Shown here: in pieces, positions 43,649-51,174 of the stretch
Numbering within the stretch: the stretch's first letter is position 1
How the letters are laid out: the number at the start of each line of letters is the position of its first letter
Assembly: GCF_001940785.1 (NCBI RefSeq)
Contig: NZ_MSLS01000005.1
Location: forward strand, 131,930-183,103
Direction: 5' to 3'
DNA: 51,174 nt
Origin: Bacillus sp. MRMR6
GTDB taxonomy: Bacteria > Bacillota > Bacilli > Bacillales > Cytobacillaceae
Made by a program: the position numbers and the translations under genes
The notes under the pieces: generated by a model
Seen by the model: only the letters and a program-made list of their open reading frames with translations
What the model was told of the DNA's origin: nothing
Databases searched by the model: none

Positions 43649-43754
43649 AATAATCAACTCTCCTTAGTTCTTATTAGTAACTAAGGATTACCTATTCAAA
43701 CAGCAAAATTACCAACTGAGTATGAACAGCTTTTTATTTTTTAGATTTTATCCT

Positions 43755-43871
43755 TCAAATAAGAAAGAGGCGATTACTTTTTGGGTAATCGTCTCTTAAT
43801 GGTTGTGTATAGCTAGTATGGTTGTATTGCGCAGCAAATAGCTTATTGTATTCGTCGCTCTTGTTCAACAT
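43755..43871 (-). CDS. Possible 38-residue small protein
   Basis: AAAGGGGAAG lies 4-6 bp before ATG TTG AAC AAG, opening LNKSDEYNKLFAAQYNHT, then SYTQPLRDDYPKSNRL and a TGA. Hydrophilic, no signal. The hairpin GAGACGATTAC / GTAATCGCCTC with a following TTTCTTATTT lies inside its last codons, so translation would run into the terminator stem. That hints that the true gene may have lost its end. No family recognised. Confidence 0.35.
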   Translation of the reverse strand: MLNKSDEYNKLFAAQYNHTSYTQPLRDDYPKSNRLFLI

Positions 43872-43932
43872 CACTTCCCCTTTAGTTTAAGAAACGATAC
43901 TTGAAAATAAAGTATGATATACAATAATGATT

Positions 43933-44285
43933 TTAATTTTTGTTTAATCCTATCTTACCTTTATAAAGTATTAACCCCGTCCCCATCATCAGACAAATAA
44001 GTCCACCCAACCCAGTCGTAATGATAGATAGTTCTTCTTTAAAAAAGTACACACTTATATTCCATGGTATAAAATTACCCAGCCTAAGACATTTGTTATT
44101 TTAAGTTTTATTCCTGAACCCCCATTAGACTTAGGCAGATATAAGCTAATCCCTCCTAAAAGACATCCAAATAAAGCAATTGTTGTGCCGATCATAAAAC
44201 AATGAGGTGATAAAAACGTTTGAGTATATACCCCTACTACCATTAAGAGTAAGCCCAACCACATTACTATTTTTCCTTTTTTCAT
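43933..44285 (-). pseudogene. Small membrane protein gene with a frameshift
   Basis: Minus-strand ATG (GGGGAG upstream) opens KKGKIVMWLGLLLMVVGVYT, then a second helix IGTTIALFGCLLGGISLY, ending prematurely at 44055. The next frame continues FIPWNISVYFFKEE, then IITTGLGGLICLMMGTGLILY and a basic tail to a TAA at 43933. Adding one T to the TTTT run near 44090 joins the parts into about 117 residues with four helices. Real decay or assembly indel. Family not recognised. Confidence 0.55.
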
Positions 44286-44599
44286 TTTTCTTCTCCCCTT
44301 TAGAAAGCCTTTTTCTGTGTTTTAGTACACTACTATCTAATACAAACTTCTATGTTTTCTACTCTTTTACTACCTGTCCCTTTAGTGCAATTAGATATAT
44401 CGTCCTAAATATGGATATATTTTCTATATTTCTATTTTTATTATATTTGAAAAGTAATATTTTTTAAATTCCTTTTTTCTGCTAATCTGCTCCATTCGCT
44501 TATTAAGCACGTATTTTATCTACCCTTTTTCCTCAGCATATACATAATGGTTATTATTGAAAATAAAAGAGTTTTTAATTGTTTGTTCTCAAAGTAAAC

Positions 44600-44633
44600 A
44601 AAAAAATCCCTATCTTTCCTGAAGATGGGGATT
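44600..44633 (-). terminator. Terminator downstream of the TOMM operon
   Basis: AATCCCtATCTT / AAGATgGGGATT stem with TTTTTTG following on the minus strand, about 105 bp after the SagB-type stop codon. Confidence 0.75.
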
Positions 44634-44673
44634 GTTTATTGATATATTTATAGTTAACTTAGGGACATTGGGA

Positions 44674-44716
44674 TCCCCCGTTGCATTAAATCTTTAGTTC
44701 ACTGGGGGACTAATAT
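44674..44716. repeat. 43-bp hairpin repeat, copy 2
   Basis: 39 of 43 bases match copy 1 at 70-112. The CCCCC / GGGGG closing pairs and the TTAAA...TTTA core are retained. It lies between the SagB-type gene end and its terminator, so it would be part of the operon's 3' UTR. Confidence 0.5.
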
Positions 44717-44737
44717 CTATATAATTACCCTTGCCTA

Positions 44738-46312
44738 TTAACTACACAAATCTCCTTTTAACCAAGGGCGAGACCGATAGGGACCAATCGGAATTTGGAT
44801 TAAGCTGGTTTTTCCTTGTGAGTCCATCTTGTAAATTTTATCACACAGGTTGGAGTCATATCCGAGGAGCGGGTGCCCTCCCATTCCACTGCCTGCTGCC
44901 AATAAGAGTAATCGTTGCACGAGCATACCTGCCTCCATTTGTTGAATGCGATATCCTCTGTAACCGAGAGTATTTTTATAATAATTCTTTACTCCTGTGA
45001 CATGTATGCAAAGCGGTACTTGAAGCAGATTCACATTATATAATGACATACCATTTTGCAGCAGGAGTCGATGGTCTCCGAGTTGGACCAGATGTAATGC
45101 ATGAGCAGTGCTGTCATATTGATACGCACCATTAGGAATTCCTTCAACATTATAAAGACAGATATTTAGTGAGACACGCGGCTCGTGCTTCTGATAAGTT
45201 GCCTCCAAATCATTTCGATACAAAAAGGAATCCGTCGCCTCGTGTAGAAGATTTGCCAATTGAAGTTGACTTACCTTACCCAAAATGAAATCCATATCTG
45301 GAGAAAATCGTTTTCGACAAACAGAGGCAAGATCATATAACAACCTTTCCGCATGAGGGAGAGCTACCGCTTGATCCTCACAATTCCCATCCTGCCTAGC
45401 CTCGATCAACGAAAACGATGTTGTAGAATCCAACATGGACGCCTCATTTAACTTGCTTATCAATGGATACTCTTTAACCCTCTTTGATCGAAGGTAATGA
45501 TTGGGCTCAATCGATGGCAATTCTCGGCACAACTCAGCAGCAGAAATTATTCTTTCCTTTTCACTCCCGTTGGCTGACCAAATGGTAGCTTCCACCGATA
45601 GCGGGATGACTGCATACACGCTCTCCTCTCGTTCAGACAATCCAAGCAAATGATTCATGGCCCGATCAAGAAATTGGAAGTATACCCCCGATTCAAAGCC
45701 GAACCGTTTCGAAACTTCCAACAATTGGCCCATCAATACACCTGCATCCAATCCCTGCAGACGGTATGAAAAGTTATTATATTTGAAAAAATTTTTCCAA
45801 AACATCGTCGATACAAAAACGGTGCCAAAACATGATGAAACGTCACAGCGATTTCCAAGTGCCTTAGCAATATAAGAATCATGATTTCCTTCTCGCAGCA
45901 GTACTAAGCGGTGGTGTGCCACATCATAATGGTACACACCAATTGGTAGGTCCTCGATTTTCAAATATACGTATAATTCGTTTGGATACAGTGCTCCACC
46001 CGAAGGGGCAAACCTCCTGTACGATTGCATGACGTCTGAATGGTCTGTAGAATCCAAGCTGAAGACAGATTGGCTAAATTGAGTAAGACCGTAAACATAC
46101 CAAAGAAAATGTCCGATTGTACGCAGGTCAGGCATGAAGGGTTGCTTCAGTCCTTCAAGTGTCAGTGGTATTTCTAGAGATAATGGGACCACAGGCAATC
46201 CGCGGTATAGTTTATAGGGAAGTGGTTTATCTTCCCAATCTACTTCCCAATTGGGTATGCTTGCCTTTTCTATATCAAAATGTAAATTGTGCAGAAACTG
46301 ATCAAGAATCAT
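44738..46312 (-). CDS. SagB-type azoline dehydrogenase
   Basis: 524 residues with two nitroreductase-like halves. The first holds RRFAPSGGALYPNELYVYL, GVYHYDVAHHRLVLLREG and AGVLMGQLLEVSKRFG. The second repeats the pattern (VSLNICLYNVEGIPNGAYQYD, MEAGMLVQRLLLLAAGSGMGGHPLLGYD). This is the FMN-dependent SagB/ThcOx family that oxidises azolines to thiazoles and oxazoles after cyclodehydration. Double-domain versions are typical of Bacillus heterocycloanthracin-type loci. It lies 23 bp after the YcaO gene with GGAGG before the ATG. Third enzyme of the TOMM operon. Confidence 0.85.
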   Translation of the reverse strand: MILDQFLHNLHFDIEKASIPNWEVDWEDKPLPYKLYRGLPVVPLSLEIPLTLEGLKQPFMPDLRTIGHFLWYVYGLTQFSQSVFSLDSTDHSDVMQSYRRFAPSGGALYPNELYVYLKIEDLPIGVYHYDVAHHRLVLLREGNHDSYIAKALGNRCDVSSCFGTVFVSTMFWKNFFKYNNFSYRLQGLDAGVLMGQLLEVSKRFGFESGVYFQFLDRAMNHLLGLSEREESVYAVIPLSVEATIWSANGSEKERIISAAELCRELPSIEPNHYLRSKRVKEYPLISKLNEASMLDSTTSFSLIEARQDGNCEDQAVALPHAERLLYDLASVCRKRFSPDMDFILGKVSQLQLANLLHEATDSFLYRNDLEATYQKHEPRVSLNICLYNVEGIPNGAYQYDSTAHALHLVQLGDHRLLLQNGMSLYNVNLLQVPLCIHVTGVKNYYKNTLGYRGYRIQQMEAGMLVQRLLLLAAGSGMGGHPLLGYDSNLCDKIYKMDSQGKTSLIQIPIGPYRSRPWLKGDLCS

Positions 46313-46335
46313 ACTCTATCCTCCTAGTGATGCGC

Positions 46336-48282
46336 TTATGGAAACGGATGCGGATGTGGATTGAGCTGTTCTGCTGTCAGCGGATCATTTGAATATCCAA
46401 GTTCCATAGGTACCCTGAACACCCTCTCCAGCCCTGTTACGCGAGTAAGGTGATGTCCAAATGTCATCGGCAGCATCCCCGGTATTAGCACTTTTACACA
46501 ATACAGTCCGTTTCGGATCGTTTCCGGTGTAGTCTGGTCAACCACAATCACATCGAGATTTAATCGGCGAAACACTTGAAGAATATCCAGAAGATCATCA
46601 GTAAGATCTAAATGTTTTGACTTCCATTTGAATGCCTTGTCAAACGATTGCAAGGGACGATGATCGTCCAGCAAAAACTTCAGGCGCTCTTCTGCTTGCG
46701 GTAAACCGTACAGCATTCCATGATCATCCATTTGTTGCACCAAGGAAGAATCTTGCAACATCCCTACATACTCCTCCTGGTTCGTCTCTAATTTCTCATC
46801 CAATGACAGCATCATACCAGCTAACTCGTGAACCGCCGTTTTCACTGCCCGTACTGGGTCCAAATGAGATCCGGCCGCACAGATAAGATTCATCCCTTTT
46901 TCCTTTCTGTTTTTCGCTATGGCCAAAATACTTGGAATACCGTGCTCCATCGTAGAGTTATACAAATATAGATCATATTCCGCAACCGCACGCATCCGTT
47001 CAATCATTAACTGAAGCTCTTGGTCTTCAATGGAGGCTGTGTCCAGACGCGGGAGGGACATCTGCGCATACCAAGTCATCAGGAACGAATCACGCTCCAC
47101 CACTTCCAAAATACCATAGAAAATGGCCTCTTCTAGACTTCCGCCTAACGCGCATCCGTTGGAAGTTTCATAGACAAATCCCCTTGACCCGCAGCCCAAA
47201 CTGTAATAGGCAAGCAGCTCTGGAACCAAAATCGGACGCTCCTGCAAAAACGAATATCCCCATACCCAATCAACCTGCCGATCTGGATCAAATTCTGTAA
47301 ATGGAAAACCAGGTCTCTCATACTGTTCTTTTGCGTGTACACCAACCTCGATTGGATGGAGTGCTTGATTTTTCAAATGGTTATAACTATCATGGACAAC
47401 TGTCTTTTTGCCACGGGGCTCAAGTCCACAGTACCTCTCCAACCCTTCCAAAATCGCCGTTAACTCACTTACCGCGAATGAGTTAGTCCGGCCTGCTGTT
47501 CCTTCATCCCCCTCGAACAAAGGCAAATTGACACTTACATCAGCAAATGTGTGCACAAGGTTAACCATTTTATCGTTTAAAAGGCCTGTTCTTTGATCGA
47601 GATAATCTTTTGTAAGAACATTATTCAGGTCATCTAATGAACGGCACCGATAGCTGTCGCTGGTAACCTTCGGACTTTGCTGCAGTGAAATTCGAGCCAT
47701 GGCTGGTGAATCGTCAGGTAACTGACCACAAACCTGACACAAGGGGACGGGCAGAAACCTATGCCAGGAACTCTTCAATGTTTTCAGATTGATGAGACAA
47801 ACCTTTCTTTCAGAATAAGCATCATTACCATTCATAATTCTTTGTACCTCAGCCCCGATTAAGTAGGCCATCTGTAATATTCCCGAGCGCGATGCCCAAG
47901 CTTCCTGCCGCAATCCTCCGGATAACTCCAACCTCTTTTGGATCTCCCACAATTCTGTACGGTCGCGTGCTGTTATAGTACGCCGCATTTCAGCACATTG
48001 AGTACAACCTGTTGTACCTGGCTGAACAAAAGGACCGACAACCCCTTCTCCAAACGTAACAAAGCCTCGCAGCCAAGGAGTGTTGGTTTGGCGAAACATC
48101 TCTTCTGCTTTTTGATGAACAATGGGGTTCCAGGCATCATCTAAAACCAATGCCAAATCAATCCTTTCCGGTACAAATGCCCCGAAATCGATTTGACGAA
48201 ATACCAAGTATTGTGATGACAGTTCTTCACACACATGGTCTGCCAGTAGCCCTTCTCCTACAACCAACATGGCAGCACTCAC
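46336..48282 (-). CDS. YcaO-type TOMM cyclodehydratase (C/D fusion)
   Basis: 648 residues. The N-terminal part (1-200) is an E1-like/zinc-binding module (VVGEGLLADHVCEEL, TGCTQCAEM and VPLCQVCGQL supplying Cys pairs). Residues 220-640 are the YcaO ATPase: NSFAVSELTAILEGLERYCG, NGCALGGSLEEAIFYGILEVVERD (Mg-ATP acidic residues) and VVDQTTPETIRNGLYCVKVLIPG. It ends NPHPHPFP, the C-terminal PxPxP tail that azoline-forming YcaO enzymes need. It would turn Cys of the precursor into thiazolines using ATP. Its ATG overlaps the stop of the upstream gene by 4 bp. Confidence 0.9.
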   Translation of the reverse strand: MSAAMLVVGEGLLADHVCEELSSQYLVFRQIDFGAFVPERIDLALVLDDAWNPIVHQKAEEMFRQTNTPWLRGFVTFGEGVVGPFVQPGTTGCTQCAEMRRTITARDRTELWEIQKRLELSGGLRQEAWASRSGILQMAYLIGAEVQRIMNGNDAYSERKVCLINLKTLKSSWHRFLPVPLCQVCGQLPDDSPAMARISLQQSPKVTSDSYRCRSLDDLNNVLTKDYLDQRTGLLNDKMVNLVHTFADVSVNLPLFEGDEGTAGRTNSFAVSELTAILEGLERYCGLEPRGKKTVVHDSYNHLKNQALHPIEVGVHAKEQYERPGFPFTEFDPDRQVDWVWGYSFLQERPILVPELLAYYSLGCGSRGFVYETSNGCALGGSLEEAIFYGILEVVERDSFLMTWYAQMSLPRLDTASIEDQELQLMIERMRAVAEYDLYLYNSTMEHGIPSILAIAKNRKEKGMNLICAAGSHLDPVRAVKTAVHELAGMMLSLDEKLETNQEEYVGMLQDSSLVQQMDDHGMLYGLPQAEERLKFLLDDHRPLQSFDKAFKWKSKHLDLTDDLLDILQVFRRLNLDVIVVDQTTPETIRNGLYCVKVLIPGMLPMTFGHHLTRVTGLERVFRVPMELGYSNDPLTAEQLNPHPHPFP

Positions 48283-50198
48283 CTTAACCCCTCCTTTTGA
48301 ACCAAAACCCCAAATGCCCCCGCCAATGCCTCTTTCAAAAAAGGTTCAAGTCCTAGTTCAAACACCAAGAGCTGATGCCCATTCCGTTCCAAGATTTCCA
48401 TAGCAGTTAGCAAGTTCTCGGTTTGTATCCTCTCTTCACAAGCAGGAATTTCAATGGTTAGCGGCACTTTTTCATCCAGAATCATGGACGAAACCTCCAA
48501 GGATCGTGCCATATCACAATCTTCTTCATTTTGGACATTGATAATTGCCTGTTGTAGCGCATTTCGTAATGCCATTGTTATATTCAAATCGACACTTCCA
48601 TACCATCCGTCATTTGTACCAATCCATACAACCGGGAATCCAGAAACTTCCTCTCCAATCCCTATAGTTGGTGCCCCTCGTAACGTCGTCAGTGCCTGCA
48701 AATAAAAACGACAACGTTCATCTTCTACCATACTTAACTGCACCGGAAAGACTGAATACTCCTGTTTAAGACTTTGTATGATTAACTCCTCATCCAAACA
48801 TTTTTGCAATCCTCGGCCAACGCTTTCCGCGAATGATTCACCTGCTCCAACCTCCACTTCTGGAGGTAGATCGAGCAAACTGACTACTTGTGATACATAC
48901 GCTTCAATTCCGGACAAACCCGCTTCCCTTCTTGCCTCCTCATGTGTCAGACCTGAACAGACAATAACACCCAACAATTCAGCTGGGCCCTCTGCCAATG
49001 GGTTGACTGTCTGAACTCGGCACTGCGCTAAAGGCAGCTGCTTTAAATCCCCCTCCTCCCAACTATGGAAAATTCCGGTTACCTTCGAAGTCAACTGGTT
49101 GAAGGCAAGGAGTAATTTACCCGGCTCTCCTATGCCCGTTCCTTGTGCTAGTTTCATATCTATATCTTCAACCAATCTAGCTGATGTTTGTCCTTTCACC
49201 AGTGGATATGGCAGGAAAGAATGCCAGTTTCCTTCTAACGTTTCCAAATCTAGTAGAAAGAATTGATTCTTCTGTTCCTTTTCGGACACACCCGTAATAT
49301 CTTTAAACAACTCAAATACGATTACATTCGCCAACATGGCTCCGGGTGTAGCAGAAGAAGTTGAAAATTTCTGGTCTTTGAAGAGAGCTTCTTTGTGAAT
49401 ACGGCGCCACGCAGACTCCCAGTCCGCACCTGAGTCTGGATGCACGAATGGTCCTGCTAAACCCGCCTGCTCTAAAATGATAGAGGAGAGAAACACTTTC
49501 TTCTCTTCTCTACTAACCCTATGAAGAAGCCGGAGTTCCTCTACATCACCCTTTTCTGACACATATAAAATATAATCAAACGGTTTCAATATTTCCTCCC
49601 AGGAACTTTCCCCCTGCTTGTTTAGTGTGACCTCCTCTATTTCCACATCAGCGTCTGTTTTACGGGCATGTGCCACGAGTTCCATTAGCCGCTGTCTATT
49701 GGTCTGAACCCTGTCAGTGATCAGCATTTGGAATTTAGGCAATCCGGAATCAAGTAACGACGCAACCAACGAAACAAAAAAAGGACCAGATCCTACTGCT
49801 AACACTTTCGCTTGACGATAGTTCTGAAAACGGTACCCACTAGAATCAAGCAAATTATCCACAAATTCTATTTGTGAAGCATACTTTTTTAGATCCTGTT
49901 CCTTCAATTGATGCGGACGGTCTTGGCTCACATCTCGAACAAACCCATTTTGGTAGAGTGCTTCTGCTATTTCAAACACTCTATCTCGGTATGCTACCGG
50001 CAAACCGTTTGTCAGATACTCCAAGGTGTACTCGCCATTAAACATTGGTATCAGCTTTTCAACCCATTGATCGATCATACTGCCTTCCATACGGAACGAG
50101 CTTTCATTGTTCCGAAAATACACACCTCTGTTTGGTTCCGGGAGAAAAAACGTGTCCCTTTTCACTTTTAAACGCATAGAAGGGTTCATATTCGTCAT
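48279..50198 (-). CDS. Putative thiazole-containing bacteriocin maturation protein (E1/ThiF-like)
   Basis: 639 residues. The N-terminal 100 residues resemble a peptide-binding winged helix (DTFFLPEPNRGVYFRNNES, FNGEYTLEYLTNGLP), a candidate RRE that grips the precursor leader. Then comes a Rossmann/E1-like domain (AKVLAVGSGPFFVSLVASLL, MLITDR). A long C-terminal region (residues 350-639) is distantly YcaO-like. The pattern fits the maturation-protein family found with Bacillus heterocycloanthracin-type precursors. AAGGAGG is 6 bp before the ATG. A terminator separates it from the precursor gene upstream, so it is probably expressed by readthrough. Confidence 0.75.
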   Translation of the reverse strand: MTNMNPSMRLKVKRDTFFLPEPNRGVYFRNNESSFRMEGSMIDQWVEKLIPMFNGEYTLEYLTNGLPVAYRDRVFEIAEALYQNGFVRDVSQDRPHQLKEQDLKKYASQIEFVDNLLDSSGYRFQNYRQAKVLAVGSGPFFVSLVASLLDSGLPKFQMLITDRVQTNRQRLMELVAHARKTDADVEIEEVTLNKQGESSWEEILKPFDYILYVSEKGDVEELRLLHRVSREEKKVFLSSIILEQAGLAGPFVHPDSGADWESAWRRIHKEALFKDQKFSTSSATPGAMLANVIVFELFKDITGVSEKEQKNQFFLLDLETLEGNWHSFLPYPLVKGQTSARLVEDIDMKLAQGTGIGEPGKLLLAFNQLTSKVTGIFHSWEEGDLKQLPLAQCRVQTVNPLAEGPAELLGVIVCSGLTHEEARREAGLSGIEAYVSQVVSLLDLPPEVEVGAGESFAESVGRGLQKCLDEELIIQSLKQEYSVFPVQLSMVEDERCRFYLQALTTLRGAPTIGIGEEVSGFPVVWIGTNDGWYGSVDLNITMALRNALQQAIINVQNEEDCDMARSLEVSSMILDEKVPLTIEIPACEERIQTENLLTAMEILERNGHQLLVFELGLEPFLKEALAGAFGVLVQKEGLR

Positions 50199-50287
50199 TT
50201 CGCTCCTCCTTAGCCGAAGCTTTTTTCATTTATATTTTTCATCACTATAATCCTATGTATCGCAATTTGTCCCATATGTTATTCTGT

Positions 50288-50320
50288 AAAAAAGAGCCCC
50301 AACAAAGTGTAGGGGCTCTT
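50288..50320 (-). terminator. Attenuating terminator after the precursor gene
   Basis: AAGAGCCCC / GGGGCTCTT stem with TTTTTTAC on the minus strand, between precursor and enzyme genes. Partial readthrough would give much more precursor than enzyme mRNA. Confidence 0.85.
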
Positions 50321-50366
50321 CTCCTCTTTAATTCTATGTGAAGTTTTGGTTAAAAATCTATAGTTG

Positions 50367-50714
50367 TCAACCGCCGCAACGATGGCCACCGCCACCGCAA
50401 TTGTGTCCTCCGCAGCGATGTCCACCACCACCGCAATTTTGTCCTCCGCAGCGATGTCCGCCGCAATTGTGGAAGCAGTTGTGGAAGCAATTGTGGAAGC
50501 AGTTAAAACAGCTAAAGCAACTAAAACAGCTAAAGCAACTAAAACATCGCCAAATACCACCTATACCGCCAATACCATCAATACCACCAATACCACCTAT
50601 ACCGCCAAATCGAGTAGGATCAGTGTAGTACATGCTTGGGTCAAAAGGAACTGCCTCGGTCGCTTGGAAATCCCCAAGACTTAACCCCTGGAGTTGACTT
50701 TGGAAATCATACAT
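50367..50714 (-). CDS. Heterocycloanthracin/sonorensin-type TOMM bacteriocin precursor
   Basis: 115 residues. The leader (1-36) starts MYDFQSQLQGLSLGDFQ, close to the FQ.EL..L.L.DFQ leader of heterocycloanthracin-type precursors. A Gly-Gly-Ile spacer (37-54) follows, then a core with 14 Cys at 57, 60, 63, 66, 69, 72, 76, 80, 84, 89, 94, 101, 106 and 113. The spacing changes along the core: four CFS units and one CFN, three CFHN, then five CGG-rich units with His/Arg/Gln/Asn. These Cys are the expected thiazole sites. AAGGAGG lies 8 bp before the ATG, a very strong ribosome binding site. All needed modifying enzymes lie directly downstream. Confidence 0.88.
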   Translation of the reverse strand: MYDFQSQLQGLSLGDFQATEAVPFDPSMYYTDPTRFGGIGGIGGIDGIGGIGGIWRCFSCFSCFSCFSCFNCFHNCFHNCFHNCGGHRCGGQNCGGGGHRCGGHNCGGGGHRCGG

Positions 50715-50949
50715 TTTTATTACCTCCTTATATATTTAAATAGGGCTGCAGCTACTTGAAATGGGCAAAGAAAAAACTTGTTAAAGGTAAATACACTGCA
50801 TTACCGTCCCCAACAAAATATGTGCCATAGGTGGGTATTGCTACTGATATAAAAGCCTATTTTTATAGTTTCAAAAAACCATCAAGGATGAGAAAAGAAT
50901 GTTCATGATAAATGGTAATTGAGGCAACAGCTATGGGGTCCCTATAATT
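50715..50949. other. Upstream region of the precursor gene
   Basis: No gene seen. On the minus strand, TTGAAA-17 bp-TATATC about 150 bp upstream of the precursor ATG is a possible promoter. A GGGGACGG fragment near 50800 recalls the REP-like repeat at 15940. Confidence 0.35.
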
Positions 50950-51174
50950 CTAAATATAGTGTCCGCCATCATTGTTGGACATTTGTCCACCAGCGGTGCC
51001 CGATACGCGGGCACGAGAAATTCGGACCATATCCGCTACTTCATCAAGTGCATAGGTCATGACGGGTGACGCCCCAAGGGATAGAAGCCCGTTTGCCGTA
51101 AAATTGCTAACCACCACCGCCAATATATGGAGTAGCAATCGGACACGAGCGGTATACCTATCCTTTAATCAAGG
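50950..51174 (-). pseudogene. thiM: Hydroxyethylthiazole kinase (ThiM) N-terminal remnant
   Basis: The minus strand reads [19 protein letters not shown], then [15 protein letters not shown], the substrate- and dimer-contact segment of ThiM (..N.VV.NFTAN.LLALGASP.M...EV.DM). Upstream residues are degenerate (the CITN part is changed) with a stop near the window edge. Downstream the ATP-binding half is missing; the frame runs into [12 protein letters not shown] and stops at 50950. A decayed fragment of a thiamin-salvage gene. Confidence 0.65.

Larger units (their letters stand above)
44286..44737. other. Intergenic region with terminator and hairpin repeat
   Basis: AT-rich, no convincing gene. 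It contains the terminator of the bacteriocin-modification operon (44600-44633) and the second copy of the 43-bp hairpin repeat (44674-44716). Confidence 0.5.

Noticed and set aside
50279..50560. Minus-strand ORF rich in Val/Ala/Thr repeats overlapping the precursor
   Set aside because: Frame shadow of the precursor repeats. It has no ribosome binding site and runs into the terminator.
50338..50628. Proline/cysteine-rich plus-strand ORF (QRCPPPPQFCPPQ-like repeats)
   Set aside because: It is the exact complement of the bacteriocin precursor repeats, without a ribosome binding site. The minus-strand precursor has leader, start signal and enzyme context.
50720..51174. TPP riboswitch near the thiM remnant
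   Set aside because: I looked for the conserved CUGAGA and ACCUG blocks and did not find them in a fitting order.

Overview
This is a low-GC Firmicute chromosome segment, most likely from a Bacillaceae species. Strong AAGGAGG-type ribosome binding sites, LacI- and YesM/YesN-type regulated sugar ABC operons without their own ATPase, txpA-like toxin modules and a heterocycloanthracin/sonorensin-type bacteriocin locus all point that way. I see no rRNA, tRNA or CRISPR array. The window is mosaic: intact catabolic operons alternate with decayed genes and mobile-element scars.

Layout. Positions 1-450 hold the start of a holin-like toxin gene, a small hairpin repeat and a group II intron reverse-transcriptase remnant. 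0.7-2.8 kb is a flavin reductase / luciferase-like monooxygenase pair with a divergent HxlR regulator. 2.9-5.0 kb is debris: an IS1182-type transposase fragment, a frameshifted crotonase, a truncated cupin protein and a LacI tail. 5.1-15.8 kb is a ten-gene minus-strand sugar-acid operon: LacI repressor, two galactonate-dehydratase-like enzymes, binding protein, two permeases, a U32-like barrel protein, aldehyde dehydrogenase, KDG kinase and KDPG aldolase. It starts at a near-consensus promoter followed by three tandem operators. 15.9-18.6 kb is accessory sequence: a REP-like hairpin, decayed coiled-coil genes, a broken membrane gene, a txpA/ratA-like type I toxin-antitoxin locus and four 52-bp tandem repeats.

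18.8-27.1 kb looks like a defence island on the minus strand. It carries an SF1 helicase-nuclease, a DUF2075 helicase broken by a nonsense codon, an SRA-like modified-DNA reader, an HNH nuclease that has lost its last motif histidine, and an Ada-like zinc protein. 27.7-39.4 kb holds a DMT exporter and a second carbohydrate operon (binding protein, two permeases, cupin, Gfo/Idh/MocA oxidoreductase, sugar-phosphate isomerase, Tm-1-like protein, PEP-hydrolase-like protein). A divergent YesM/YesN-type two-component system probably controls it. 39.6-44.3 kb contains a duplicated hypothetical gene, an ArsR-controlled pair of YdcZ-type transporters, DUF4363/DUF421 genes, a truncated integrase and a frameshifted membrane gene.

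44.7-50.7 kb is the most exciting part: a complete-looking thiazole/oxazole-modified microcin (TOMM) locus related to heterocycloanthracin/sonorensin. It has a SagB-type azoline dehydrogenase, a YcaO cyclodehydratase ending in a PxPxP motif, an E1-like maturation protein and a 115-residue precursor. The precursor core has 14 cysteines in three successive spacings (CFS, CFHN, CGGxx). The window ends in a thiM remnant.

At least six genes are broken by what looks like a single-base gain or loss, mostly inside homopolymer runs. This may be real decay or residual assembly error, and it affects how the pseudogene calls should be read.
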